NCBI GenBank assembly: GCA_016194905.1
Contig: JACQAP010000022.1
Span: 1 to 43,960 of the forward strand
DNA length: 43,960 nt
DNA from: Betaproteobacteria bacterium
GTDB taxonomy: Bacteria; Pseudomonadota; Gammaproteobacteria; Burkholderiales; JACQAP01
Direction of reading: 5' to 3'
Part shown: positions 33,132 to 43,758 of the stretch, one piece after another
How the letters are laid out: every line of letters begins with the position of its first letter
Position numbering within the stretch: position 1 is the first letter of the stretch
Made by a program: the position numbers and the translations under genes
The notes under the pieces: model-generated
What the model was told of the DNA's origin: nothing
Seen by the model: the letters and a program-made list of their open reading frames with translations, nothing else
Database searches by the model: none

Positions 33132-33683
33132 ATGAAAAGTTGGGTGTTGTTTCCGGTCTTCGTACTGGCCTGCGTTGCCGCGCAAGCCGAGCTCTACCGC
33201 TGGGTGGACGCAGACGGCAAGGTTCACTACAGCGATCAGCTTCCGCCAGCGAACGTCAAGCAGGTTGAAAAGAAGAAAATAACGGGGGGCAAACCGAGCG
33301 AAGCGCCGTTGCCTTATGCGCTGCAGCAGGCGGTAAAGAATTTTCCGGTGACGTTGTATTCCAGCGAGTGCGGCGATGCCTGCACGCGAGCGCGTGAGCT
33401 GCTTGCAAAACGCGGAGTCCCCTACGCCGAAATGGATGCAACGGATCCGGCGGCCCAGGAAGAATTGAGGAAGCTTACAGGCGGGCCTCTCGAGGTCCCG
33501 GTTCTGAAGGTTGGCCGTGACGCATTGAGAGGCTTCGAGGAAGGCAAGTGGAATACGTCGCTGGACGCCGCGGGTTATCCACAGACGGCCGTGATTCCGC
33601 TGCGTCCGCCGACCAAACCAGCGAAGCCGGCAGCGGCCGCGCCACCAGACGCACCAGCGTCACCCGCCGAAGCGTCGCAATAG
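33132..33683 (+). CDS. DUF4124 / glutaredoxin-like fusion protein, exported
   Basis: A 183-residue exported protein. Signal peptide 1-19 (AAQA), then a DUF4124 segment (20-45: ELYRWVDADGKVHYSDQ), then a glutaredoxin-like domain (about 71-145) whose redox pair reads ECGDAC (C80, C84), a C-x3-C spacing rather than CPYC, with the cis-Pro loop LEVPVLKVG. A Pro/Ala-rich tail ends the chain. C-x3-C makes ordinary dithiol glutaredoxin chemistry doubtful. ATG 33132 has AGGAG upstream. Followed 4 nt later by xth. Confidence 0.85.
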   Translation: MKSWVLFPVFVLACVAAQAELYRWVDADGKVHYSDQLPPANVKQVEKKKITGGKPSEAPLPYALQQAVKNFPVTLYSSECGDACTRARELLAKRGVPYAEMDATDPAAQEELRKLTGGPLEVPVLKVGRDALRGFEEGKWNTSLDAAGYPQTAVIPLRPPTKPAKPAAAAPPDAPASPAEASQ

Positions 33684-33687
33684 ATCG

Positions 33688-34449
33688 TTGAAACTCGCCG
33701 CCTGGAACGTCAATTCCCTCAAGGTCCGGCTGCCGCAGCTGCTTGACTGGCTGGCGCGCGAACAGCCGGATGCGGTTTGCCTGCAGGAAACCAAAGTCGA
33801 AGATCACAATTTTCCGTTGCAGGATATCGAACGCTCCGGTTATCGGGCGGTATTTTCCGGACAGAAAACCTACAATGGCGTGGCCATCCTGGCGCGCGAA
33901 TCGCCGCTGGCGGTCGAGCACGGAATTGGCGGCTTCGTTGATGCGCAGAGACGCGTGATTTCGGCCACGGTAAACGACGTACGACTCGTTTGCGCTTACG
34001 TGCCCAACGGCCAAAGCCTCGACTCCGACAAATATCGATACAAACTCGACTGGTTGAAAGCCTTTTCGGCCTGGCTGGACGCCGAGTCGAAGAAACATGC
34101 CCGCATTGCCGTACTCGGCGATTTCAACATCGCACCCGAGGATCGGGATGTTTACGATCCCAAGGCGTGGGAGGGACAGGTCCTGTGCAGTCCCGCCGAG
34201 CGAGCTGCCTTCCAGGAACTGATCGCGCTCGGGTTCAAGGATAGCTTCAGGCTGTTCGATCAGCCGGAGAAATCGTTCTCGTGGTGGGATTACCGCATGA
34301 ACGCGTTCCAACGCAAGATGGGCTTGCGAATCGACCACATTCTTCTGTCCAACGGACTTGCGGGAGGTTGTAGATCGAGCCGCATAGACTTCGCCATGCG
34401 CAAAAACGAGCGGCCCTCCGACCACGCGCCGGTCATCGCGGAATTCTGA
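33688..34449 (+). CDS. xth: Exodeoxyribonuclease III (AP endonuclease)
   Basis: Base-excision repair nuclease that cuts at abasic sites and has 3'-5' exonuclease activity. The 253-residue protein starts LKLAAWNVNSLKVRLPQLL (TTG start 33688), and has the metal/catalytic blocks LQETKVED, GDFNIAPEDRD and SDHAPVIAEF with the family His. The TTG lies four nt after the previous stop; no ATG gives the family N terminus. Last gene of the plus-strand run, convergent with ntrC 9 nt away. Confidence 0.93.
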   Translation: MKLAAWNVNSLKVRLPQLLDWLAREQPDAVCLQETKVEDHNFPLQDIERSGYRAVFSGQKTYNGVAILARESPLAVEHGIGGFVDAQRRVISATVNDVRLVCAYVPNGQSLDSDKYRYKLDWLKAFSAWLDAESKKHARIAVLGDFNIAPEDRDVYDPKAWEGQVLCSPAERAAFQELIALGFKDSFRLFDQPEKSFSWWDYRMNAFQRKMGLRIDHILLSNGLAGGCRSSRIDFAMRKNERPSDHAPVIAEF

Positions 34450-34458
34450 TCGTCCCGT

Positions 34459-35862
34459 TCATTTCTCCCGGCCGGCTTCCTCGCCCAACCCCAGTTCCTG
34501 AATCTTGCGTGTCAGCGTGTTGCGGCCCATGCCGAGCAATACCGAAGCTTCGATCCGCCGCCCGCCGGTGTGCGCCAGTGCGCGTGTGATCAATGCGCGT
34601 TCGAACTGACGGGTCAGTTCATCGAGGATCGCGCTATCGCCGCGCTTCAACGAGGCTTCCGCTTCGCGCTCGAGCGCTGCCACCCAGCTCTCTGCGGAAG
34701 CGACGCGCGTTTCCTCGCGCAGTTCCGGCGGCAAATCCTTTACATCGATGTTCATTCCCGGCGCCATGACGGTGAGCCAATGGCACAGGTTTTCGAGTTG
34801 GCGCACGTTGCCCGGCAGATCCAGTGAAGTCAGATATTTCATCGCGGCGTCGGAAAGTTTCTTCGATTCCACGCCGAGTTCGCGGGCGCTCTTCTGCAGA
34901 AAATGCCGGGCGAGCAGCGGGATGTCGTCGCGACGCTCGCGCAGCGCGGGCAGTCGCAACCGGATCACGTTCAAGCGGTGAAACAGATCTTCGCGAAACA
35001 GGCCGCTTTTGACGCGGTTTTCCAGGTCCTGGTGGGTCGCGGCGATGATGCGCACGTTGGCCTTGATCGGTTGATGTCCGCCCACCCGATAGAACTGTCC
35101 GTCGGAAAGCACGCGCAGCAAACGTGTCTGCAGATCGGGAGGCATGTCGCCGATCTCGTCCAGGAACAGCGTCCCGCCCTCCGCCTGTTCGAAACGTCCG
35201 CGACGCATCGCTTGCGCGCCGGTGAATGCGCCTCGCTCGTGGCCGAACAATTCCGACTCGAGTAGATCCTTCGGAATCGCCGCGGTATTGATGGCGATGA
35301 AAGGCTTGGTGGCGCGCGGACTGTGGCGATGCAGCGCGCGGGCAACCAGCTCTTTGCCTGTACCCGATTCGCCGTTGATAAGAACCGTGGCATGCGACTG
35401 GGTGAGCCGGCCGATGGCGCGGAACACTTCCTGCATGGACGCGCCCTGGCCGAGAATTTCCGGAGAATCCTGTGTAACCTCCGCGACATCATCCTGCCGC
35501 AGGCTTTCCTCCATCGCGCGTCGTATCAGGTCGACTGCGTGGTCCACGTCGAAAGGCTTGGGCAGATACTCGAACGCACCGCCCTGGAAGGCAGCCACGG
35601 CGCTCTCGAGATCCGAATAGGCGGTCATGATGATGACCGGCAGGGTCGGATGTTTCTCCTTCATTTTCTGCAGCAACTCGAGCCCGGAGCCGCCGGGCAT
35701 GCGGATGTCGCTCACCACCACTTGTGGCGTGGAGGAGGCGAGCGCCTGCAGCGCTTCCTGCGCGGAGGCAAATACCTTGAACGCGATGTCCTCGCGCGTG
35801 AGTGCTTTTTCAAACACCCAGCGGATCGAGCGATCGTCGTCGATGATCCAGACAGGTTTCAT
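34459..35862 (-). CDS. ntrC: Nitrogen regulation response regulator NtrC
   Basis: Sigma-54-dependent activator. The 467-residue protein has a receiver domain (1-120) with the phosphorylation site Asp52 in VSDIRMPGG, an AAA+ domain (about 140-370) with Walker A GESGTGKELVA, the sigma-54 contact loop GAFTGAQ and Walker B DEIGDM, and a Fis-type helix-turn-helix at the C terminus (LGMGRNTLTRKIQEL). It follows ntrB on the same strand with a 79-nt gap; glnA, a classic target, is transcribed upstream on the same strand with a sigma-54-type promoter. Confidence 0.96.
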   Translation of the reverse strand: MKPVWIIDDDRSIRWVFEKALTREDIAFKVFASAQEALQALASSTPQVVVSDIRMPGGSGLELLQKMKEKHPTLPVIIMTAYSDLESAVAAFQGGAFEYLPKPFDVDHAVDLIRRAMEESLRQDDVAEVTQDSPEILGQGASMQEVFRAIGRLTQSHATVLINGESGTGKELVARALHRHSPRATKPFIAINTAAIPKDLLESELFGHERGAFTGAQAMRRGRFEQAEGGTLFLDEIGDMPPDLQTRLLRVLSDGQFYRVGGHQPIKANVRIIAATHQDLENRVKSGLFREDLFHRLNVIRLRLPALRERRDDIPLLARHFLQKSARELGVESKKLSDAAMKYLTSLDLPGNVRQLENLCHWLTVMAPGMNIDVKDLPPELREETRVASAESWVAALEREAEASLKRGDSAILDELTRQFERALITRALAHTGGRRIEASVLLGMGRNTLTRKIQELGLGEEAGREK

Positions 35863-35941
35863 ATTTTAATGGACTAAATGGTTAGTGATGAATAGGAACA
35901 ATGACGCCGATGACCGGGATCTTGATCTCGACAGTCATTTC

Positions 35942-37018
35942 CTATTTGCCATTGCCGTTATCCGCCTCGTTCGAAATCGGAAATAGGATGCTGAAGCGCG
36001 TCTCGCCTGGTCTGCTTTCGACTTCTATCGTTCCGTGATGCTGGCTCACGAATGTCTGAGCTATCGTCAGCCCGATACCGTGGCCGCCTTCGCGCCCTGA
36101 TATCAGCGGAAAGAAAATCTTGTCCTTGAGTTCATCCGGAATACCGGGCCCGTTGTCGATGATATTTACCATCAGCACAAGGCGATGCATCTTCTTTGCC
36201 AGTGTTACCCGCCGTGCAACGCGGGTACGCAATATTATTCTTCCCCTGCCCTGCATTGCCTGAGCGCCATTGCGGGCGATATTCAGCAGCGCCTGGATGA
36301 TCTGCTCCCGATCGGCAGTCAACGACGGCAGGCTCACGTCATAGTCCGGATAGATTGTGATGCCTTCCGGAAATTCCGCCAGCAGCAGGCTGCGCACACG
36401 TTCCAGAGCCTCGTGAATGTTGAAGTGCGTAACTTGCGGCAAGCGATGAGGTGTAAGCAGCCGGTCCATCAGCGACTGCAGCCGGTCCGCTTCCTTCATG
36501 ATGACCTGCGTGTATTCGTGCAGTTCCGGGCGCTCCAGTTCCCGGTCGAGCAACTGCGCCGCCCCGCGCAACGCGCCAAGCGGATTCTTGATTTCGTGGG
36601 CCAGGTTTCGGATCAATTCCCTGGTTTGTGTACTTTGATCCATGAGGCGCTCTTCGCGGGCGATCCGCAACTGCTGCTGCAGTGGACTCAGTTCGATCAG
36701 AAAACCCGAGAGTTCTGCGATTTCCATTGGCGTAACGGTGCACGATACTTCGAGCCGGTTGTGCCCGGTTACCGCAAGCAGAAGTTCGTGTTGCGTATAG
36801 CTGCAATTGTTCTGACTTGCATAATTCACTGCCGCGATCATCAGTTCGGGTTCGGCTATCACGTGGTCGAGCGGTGTTCCGACGATGTTCTTGGCGCTGA
36901 TGGCGAGCAGATTTTCAGCCGCCGGATTCACGTAGTGCACGACATGATCCATGTCGAGCAGAACGACCGCTGTCGCCAGCGCGTCAAGTCCGGGAAAGCT
37001 GAGCGGCTTCATCGACAC
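35942..37018 (-). CDS. glnL: Nitrogen regulation sensor histidine kinase NtrB
   Basis: Cytoplasmic kinase/phosphatase for NtrC, controlled by PII proteins in known systems. The 358-residue protein has an N-terminal PAS domain (about 10-115), the H box NLAHEIKNPLGALRG with His141, the N box (LLNIARNGAQAM) and G boxes DNGPGIPDELKDK and GGHGIGLTIAQ. No membrane segment, as expected. Located between glnA and ntrC on the same strand, with a DUF4124 gene in between on the glnA side. Confidence 0.95.
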   Translation of the reverse strand: MSMKPLSFPGLDALATAVVLLDMDHVVHYVNPAAENLLAISAKNIVGTPLDHVIAEPELMIAAVNYASQNNCSYTQHELLLAVTGHNRLEVSCTVTPMEIAELSGFLIELSPLQQQLRIAREERLMDQSTQTRELIRNLAHEIKNPLGALRGAAQLLDRELERPELHEYTQVIMKEADRLQSLMDRLLTPHRLPQVTHFNIHEALERVRSLLLAEFPEGITIYPDYDVSLPSLTADREQIIQALLNIARNGAQAMQGRGRIILRTRVARRVTLAKKMHRLVLMVNIIDNGPGIPDELKDKIFFPLISGREGGHGIGLTIAQTFVSQHHGTIEVESRPGETRFSILFPISNEADNGNGK

Positions 37019-37142
37019 GTCACGCGACGGACGCCGAAGAGTGCAGCAAGAAGTGCGCCACGACGATACGCGGGCTTAGCGCAGTTGCAAAAGGCGGGCG
37101 TGTAGAGAAGAAGCGTGCCGGCGATGCGGTGATCGCGGTTGT

Positions 37143-37634
37143 TTACTTCAGATTGGCGATTTCGCGCTTGATCGCGTCGATATTGCGCTCGTGAGTCGCC
37201 ACGGCATCCCGGTAAGGCTGCACGCGCTCGAGAAACCGTTCGTAATTGCGCTCGTTGCCATTGCGCACGGCTTCCTGCGCGGCAAGCTGCTCTTTGGCTT
37301 GCGCGAGTTGCTTCGTTTCGTCCGCAAGTTCCTGCTCCAGTATGCGACGGCGCTCGTCGTCCCGTATTTTCTGAGTGTCTTCGCTTACCCGCGGGAGCCT
37401 TCCCTTGGTGTCCGGGTTTGTCGGTTTGGAGTCCGAGTTCCTGGCGTTGGCCGGCGCCGGTTTTGGCGAAGGATCTTCGAAACACTTCACTTTTGTCGCG
37501 CCCTTCGGAGGGGTGTTCGGCGTGTTGGAATAGATCACGTGACCTTCGCTGTCCAGATATTTGCAGGTTTCCGCCCAAGCGACGGGTTGCAGCAACGCGA
37601 GTACGAGAAACGCGGCGAGACGGCGAGAATGCAT
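37143..37634 (-). CDS. DUF4124 protein with coiled coil, exported
   Basis: A 163-residue exported protein: signal peptide (1-21, ending AWA), a short DUF4124 segment (CKYLDSEGHVIYSNTPN) with two cysteines (KYL- and VKCFED), a Pro/Asn-rich linker and a long charged coiled coil (about 80-163: ILEQELADETKQLAQAKEQL and following). ATG 37634 has AGGTGA at good spacing; GTG 37643 is an alternative. It lies between glnA and ntrB, downstream of the glnA terminator. Function unknown. Confidence 0.8.
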   Translation of the reverse strand: MHSRRLAAFLVLALLQPVAWAETCKYLDSEGHVIYSNTPNTPPKGATKVKCFEDPSPKPAPANARNSDSKPTNPDTKGRLPRVSEDTQKIRDDERRRILEQELADETKQLAQAKEQLAAQEAVRNGNERNYERFLERVQPYRDAVATHERNIDAIKREIANLK

Positions 37635-37763
37635 CGGTATCACCTGCCAGGTTGACGGGGAAAGAGGGCGCGCGGCAGCACCTCGCGATCCCGTGGCGGA
37701 GTCTAAGGCAGCTGTTTTCGATTATCAATCCGCGAGTTCCCGGAAAAGTTAACGACGGCAAAC

Positions 37764-37795
37764 AAAAAAGGGCGGGAAGTCCCGCCCCTTTTTCG
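37764..37795. terminator. Bidirectional Rho-independent terminator after glnA
   Basis: GGGCGGG (37770-37776) and CCCGCCC (37781-37787) with a 4-nt loop are flanked by AAAAAA on one side and CTTTTT on the other, so the hairpin ends in a T-run read from either strand. It lies 16 nt beyond the glnA stop. Confidence 0.88.
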
Positions 37796-37810
37796 GCGTG
37801 AAAGTGGCGG

Positions 37811-39220
37811 TTACGAGCTGTAGTACATGTCGAACTCGACTGGGTGGGTAGTCATCCGGAAACGGGTGACTTCCTCCATCTTCAGTTCGATGTACGCGCT
37901 GATCATGTCTTCGGAGAATACGCCGCCCTTCGTCAGGAAAGCGTGGTCCGCTTCCAGGCTCTCGAGCGCCTGGTCGAGCGAGTGACACGGATGCGGCACC
38001 TTCGCCGCTTCTTCCGGCGGCAGGTCATACAGATTCTTGTCGATCGGATCGCCGGGGTGAATCTTGTTCTGCACGCCGTCCAGCCCAGCCAGCAGCATTG
38101 CTGCGAACGCCAGGTAGGGATTTGCCGTGGGGTCGGGAAAACGCACTTCGACGCGGCGGCCTTTGGGGTTGGCGACATGCGGAATGCGGCAGGATGCGGA
38201 GCGGTTCTTCGCCGAATATGCCAAGTTGATCGGTGCTTCGAAACCGGGCACCAGGCGTTTATACGAGTTGGTGCCGGGATTGGTGATCGCATTCAGCGCC
38301 TTGGCGTGCTTGATGATCCCGCCGATGTAATACAACGCGAAGTCGGAAAGCCCGGCGTAGCCGTTTCCGGCAAACAGGTTCTGGCCGCCTTTCCAGACCG
38401 ATTGATGCACGTGCATGCCGGAGCCGTTGTCGCCGACTACAGGCTTGGGCATGAACGTCGCCGTCTTGCCATAAGAATGGGCGACGTTCCAGACGGTGTA
38501 CTTGAGTATCTGCAGCCAGTCCGCACGCTTGACGAGAGAATTGAACTTGGTGCCGATCTCGCATTGGCCGGGCGCCGCAACTTCGTGGTGGTGAACTTCC
38601 ACTTCCACGCCCTGTTGCTCGAGCGCCAGACACATCGCGTTGCGGATGTCCTGCAGCGAATCGATCGGCGGGACCGGGAAGTATCCGCCCTTGACCGGCG
38701 GACGGTGACCCATGTTGCCGCCCTCGAATTCCTTGCCGGTGGACCAGGGCGCTTCTTCCGAAGAGATTTTCACAAAGCATCCGGACATATCGATGTTCCA
38801 GGTAACGCCATCGAATATGAAGAACTCGGGTTCCGGACCGAAATAGGCGACATCACCGATGCCGCTGGATTTCAGGTAAGCCTCCGCGCGTTTGGCGATC
38901 GAGCGCGGATCGCGGTCGTAGCCCTTGCCATCGGCGGGTTCGATCACATCGCAGGTAATGTTCAGCGTTACTTCATCGGAGAACGGGTCGAGGCGCGCGG
39001 AATCGGCGTCGGGCAGTAACAGCATGTCGGAGGCCTGAATGCCTTTCCACCCCGCGATCGAAGAGCCGTCAAATGCGTGACCTTCGTCGAATTTGTCCTG
39101 TCCAAAGACATGGGCGGGGACGGAAACGTGTTGCTCTTTGCCACGGGTGTCGGTAAACCGCAGGTCAACGAACTTCACGTCGTTTTCTTTGATCGTTTTG
39201 AATACGTCAGCTACCGCCAT
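37811..39220 (-). CDS. glnA: Glutamine synthetase type I
   Basis: ATP-dependent ammonia assimilation enzyme forming a dodecamer. The 469-residue protein has the family blocks [39 protein letters not shown], and the adenylylation site Tyr398 in NLYDLPPEE, marking the GSI-beta type regulated by GlnE. Start ATG 39220 has GGAGAG upstream. Upstream region contains a sigma-54-like promoter and an NtrC-like site, consistent with nitrogen control. Confidence 0.97.
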   Translation of the reverse strand: MAVADVFKTIKENDVKFVDLRFTDTRGKEQHVSVPAHVFGQDKFDEGHAFDGSSIAGWKGIQASDMLLLPDADSARLDPFSDEVTLNITCDVIEPADGKGYDRDPRSIAKRAEAYLKSSGIGDVAYFGPEPEFFIFDGVTWNIDMSGCFVKISSEEAPWSTGKEFEGGNMGHRPPVKGGYFPVPPIDSLQDIRNAMCLALEQQGVEVEVHHHEVAAPGQCEIGTKFNSLVKRADWLQILKYTVWNVAHSYGKTATFMPKPVVGDNGSGMHVHQSVWKGGQNLFAGNGYAGLSDFALYYIGGIIKHAKALNAITNPGTNSYKRLVPGFEAPINLAYSAKNRSASCRIPHVANPKGRRVEVRFPDPTANPYLAFAAMLLAGLDGVQNKIHPGDPIDKNLYDLPPEEAAKVPHPCHSLDQALESLEADHAFLTKGGVFSEDMISAYIELKMEEVTRFRMTTHPVEFDMYYSS

Positions 39221-39277
39221 TTTGCTCTCCTGAGTGGGTAAATTAAGTGCGGGGGATTTTCAGCGAGCCACAATTTC

Positions 39278-39293
39278 AGCAGGAAGCATGCCC
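39278..39293 (-). promoter_or_regulatory. glnA: Candidate sigma-54 promoter of glnA
   Basis: On the minus strand GGGCATGCTTCCTGCT carries the invariant -24 GG and -12 GC exactly ten nt apart and matches 9 of 12 informative positions of TGGCACG-N4-TTGCW. RNA would start near 39267, about 47 nt before glnA. Fits the ntrB/ntrC context. Confidence 0.55.
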
Positions 39294-39353
39294 AGCGAAA
39301 AATTCCCATAAAACGATAATTCACAGACGCTTAGGTCATCCGAGGCGCATGAT

Positions 39354-39404
39354 CATGCACTAAAAACAAGCCAAGCCTCGATGGGTGCCCGAAATTAGTG
39401 CATG
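39354..39404. promoter_or_regulatory. Candidate NtrC-binding region upstream of glnA
   Basis: TGCCCGAAATTAGTGCA (39386-39402) read on the minus strand matches TGCAC-N6/7-GG-x-GCA at 9 of 12 positions of the NtrC consensus. It is part of a longer perfect 10-bp inverted repeat, CATGCACTAA (39354-39363) and TTAGTGCATG (39395-39404), and next to a 12-bp palindrome GCATGATCATGC (39347-39358). Distance of 60-110 nt upstream of the -24/-12 box suits an enhancer. The region is also upstream of the divergent rhodanese gene. Rest of the 306-nt spacer holds nothing recognised. Confidence 0.45.
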
Positions 39405-39526
39405 GCGGTAGTCTTGGCAAGAGAAATCTGGCTTGAAATTTGAATCTGCTAGTCTTTAAATGCCGATTCGCACGATCGGGTTGTGGAATGCGAACCCAGA
39501 GATAAGTCTTTGTAGAGGTTAACATA

Positions 39527-39979
39527 ATGGGAAATATATCAGAAATTTTGAACAAAGCTCGACAGCGAGCGCAAGAGATGAAGCTGCCCTACGCTGGTGC
39601 ACTATTGCCGTTGGAAGCGTACGAACTCATTCAGAATGTCCCAGACGCCAAGCTCGTCGACGTTCGTACCCGCGCGGAGTGGGACTTCGTCGGTCGCGTG
39701 CCCGGTAGCGTGCCAATCGAATGGCAAAGCTATCCGAGTTCGCAACCAAATCCCGACTTCCTCAGAGAACTTGAGGCCCGAACCGAAAAGGACGCCCTGG
39801 TCATGTTTCTTTGTCGCAGCGGCGCTCGCTCGCATGCCGCGGCCTCCGCAGCAAGCCAGATCGGATATGCCAACAGCTACAACATTCTTCAGGGGTTCGA
39901 GGGAGACAAGGATGCGCATGGACATCGCGCGACAGTAGGGGGGTGGCAGGTTGCCGGATTGCCTTGGGTTCAGAGCTGA
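39527..39979 (+). CDS. Rhodanese-like domain protein
   Basis: A 150-residue cytoplasmic protein with a single rhodanese domain (about 25-145). Key features: KLVDVRTRAEWDFVGRVPGS (CDC25-like start motif) and the active-site loop MFLCRSGARS with Cys96, a sulfur carrier in active members. The six-residue loop CRSGAR fits sulfurtransferases. Start ATG 39527 has GAGG upstream. It diverges from glnA; no sulfur-pathway neighbour is seen, so its partner is unknown. Confidence 0.88.
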   Translation: MGNISEILNKARQRAQEMKLPYAGALLPLEAYELIQNVPDAKLVDVRTRAEWDFVGRVPGSVPIEWQSYPSSQPNPDFLRELEARTEKDALVMFLCRSGARSHAAASAASQIGYANSYNILQGFEGDKDAHGHRATVGGWQVAGLPWVQS

Positions 39980-40058
39980 GAATCCGTCAGTCGTCAACGG
40001 GGAAGCGAAAAGCCGAGGCGCTCAACAGTCACGTCCACGGGGAAATCCCGATGTGCTG

Positions 40059-40883
40059 TCAGCCGGTCGTCCAGTTCACCGCTCCGGTTGACGCTGTCAC
40101 CAGAACGGCTACCCCGAAGGCGATGCGATACCAGCCAAAGACGGTGAAATCGTGCCGGCTGATGTAGCGCAGCAACCAGCGCACGCAAACGAAGGCCGAG
40201 GCGAATGCGGCGACGAGTCCGACTCCCAATATTCCAAGGTCGTCGGCGGAGAGCGTGCTGCGATGTTTGAACAGTTCATAGGCCGATGCGGCAAATAACA
40301 CCGGAATTGCCAGAAAAAAAGAAAACTCCGCGGCGGCGCGGCGCGAAAGACCGAAAAACAATCCGCCGATGATGGTAGCCCCCGCGCGCGAAGTGCCCGG
40401 CATCAGGGCGAGCGTCTGAGCGAGTCCGATCTTGAGCGCGTCGGACCAGGTCATTTCGTCCACGCTGCCCACCGTAATCTCGTGCTTGCGGCGTTCAGCC
40501 CACAGAATAATGAAGCCACCGACAATGAAAGCCACGGCCACCGGCACCGGCTTGAACAAGACTTCCTTGATCGCCTTGCCGAACAGCAAACCGAGAATCG
40601 CGACCGGTAGAAAAGCGATTAGAAGATTGGTTGCGAAGCGCCGGGCTTGCGGATCTGTGGGCAGTCGCGCAACGACCGAGGTCAGTCTTACACGGTACTC
40701 CCAGACAATCGCGAGGATGGCGCCGCACTGAATCACGATCTCGAAAAGCTTGCCTTTTTCATTGTTGAAGTCGAGCAGATCGCCAACCAGAATCAAATGG
40801 CCGGTACTCGATACAGGCAGAAACTCGGTGATTCCTTCGACGACGCCGAGGATCAGGGCCTTGACCAGCAGCGGCAGTTCCAT
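40059..40883 (-). CDS. uppP: Undecaprenyl-diphosphatase UppP (BacA)
   Basis: Inner-membrane enzyme recycling undecaprenyl pyrophosphate to the monophosphate for cell-wall synthesis; also gives bacitracin tolerance. The 274-residue protein has about eight membrane segments and the two signature blocks [18 protein letters not shown] and [13 protein letters not shown] 40883 is chosen: AAGGA precedes it and the family begins [13 protein letters not shown]; an upstream ATG at 40922 lies in the thiC terminator hairpin. Same strand as thiC, but separated by that terminator. Confidence 0.95.
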   Translation of the reverse strand: MELPLLVKALILGVVEGITEFLPVSSTGHLILVGDLLDFNNEKGKLFEIVIQCGAILAIVWEYRVRLTSVVARLPTDPQARRFATNLLIAFLPVAILGLLFGKAIKEVLFKPVPVAVAFIVGGFIILWAERRKHEITVGSVDEMTWSDALKIGLAQTLALMPGTSRAGATIIGGLFFGLSRRAAAEFSFFLAIPVLFAASAYELFKHRSTLSADDLGILGVGLVAAFASAFVCVRWLLRYISRHDFTVFGWYRIAFGVAVLVTASTGAVNWTTG

Positions 40884-40901
40884 GAGATCCTTGCGAAGAT
40901 A

Positions 40902-40930
40902 AAAAAATGGCGGTGAATTCATTCACCGCC
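40902..40930 (-). terminator. Rho-independent terminator of thiC
   Basis: A 10-bp stem GGCGGTGAAT/ATTCACCGCC (40909-40918 with 40921-40930) is followed on the minus strand by ATTTTTTT. It lies 17 nt after the thiC stop and immediately before uppP. Confidence 0.9.
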
Positions 40931-40947
40931 GCTGTTACGAACGGCCG

Positions 40948-42958
<2,011 letters not shown>

Positions 42959-43027
42959 CAGTCATGACGCTAATTGAATTGTGTGATAATTGCAAGCTTC
43001 GAAAATCGTCGATCGTCCTCGCAAGTA

Positions 43028-43681
43028 ATGAATCCGGAGCAGGCGCGCTTCAACATGGTCGAGAGCCAGATCCGCACTTGGGAAGTTCTCGACCAGACCG
43101 TGCTGGATCTGTTGCTGACCGTCAGGCGCGAGGAATTTGTTCCCGAGCGCTACCGATCCCTCGCATTCGCCGACATGGAGATACCGCTCGGTCATGGCGA
43201 GGTGATGCTCGCGCCGAAGATGGAGGCCCGGATGGTCCAGGAACTCGGCGTACGCAAGACGGACAAGATCCTGGAGGTCGGAACGGGAAGCGGTTACGTG
43301 ACTGCTTTGCTGGCAAAACTGGGCGGCCAGGTGGTGACCCTGGAACGCATCAGGGAATTCAGTCAGGCGGCCACCCGCAAGCTCGCCGGCCATGGACTTC
43401 AGAATGTCCAGTTTCACGTCGGCGATGGTTCCGAAGGCTGGCTTGCGCAGAGGCCCTACGACGTGATTCTCCTGACCGGTTCGGTTCCGGTGCTGTCGGA
43501 ATCGTTTCAGCAACAACTCGCGGTCGGGGGGAGGCTGCTTGCGGTGATCGGCGACCCTCCCGTGATGACCGCCAATCTGGTAACGCGGGTTTCCGAGCGC
43601 GCTTTCAACTCGGTAGGCCTGTTCGAAACCGCAATCCCCCCGCTGCAAAACGTCAAACAGCCAGAGCGCTTTGTGTTTTAA
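43028..43681 (+). CDS. pcm: Protein-L-isoaspartate O-methyltransferase family protein
   Basis: SAM-dependent methyltransferase that repairs isoaspartyl residues in damaged proteins. The 217-residue protein has the family N terminus MNPEQARFNMVESQIRTWEV, LGHGEVMLAPKMEARMVQEL, the SAM motif ILEVGTGSGYVTALLAKLG and NVQFHVGDGSEGW. ATG 43028 is chosen; the frame extends upstream to 42974 into the riboswitch region without family features. Followed by a TolC-type gene 77 nt on, a pairing common in betaproteobacteria. Confidence 0.9.
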   Translation: MNPEQARFNMVESQIRTWEVLDQTVLDLLLTVRREEFVPERYRSLAFADMEIPLGHGEVMLAPKMEARMVQELGVRKTDKILEVGTGSGYVTALLAKLGGQVVTLERIREFSQAATRKLAGHGLQNVQFHVGDGSEGWLAQRPYDVILLTGSVPVLSESFQQQLAVGGRLLAVIGDPPVMTANLVTRVSERAFNSVGLFETAIPPLQNVKQPERFVF

Positions 43682-43758
43682 AAAGAATCCAGGTCGCCAC
43701 GCGCCGGCATGGATGGTTGCGGCGATGTCCGAGTAAGCAATAAGGGAAAATACAGAAC

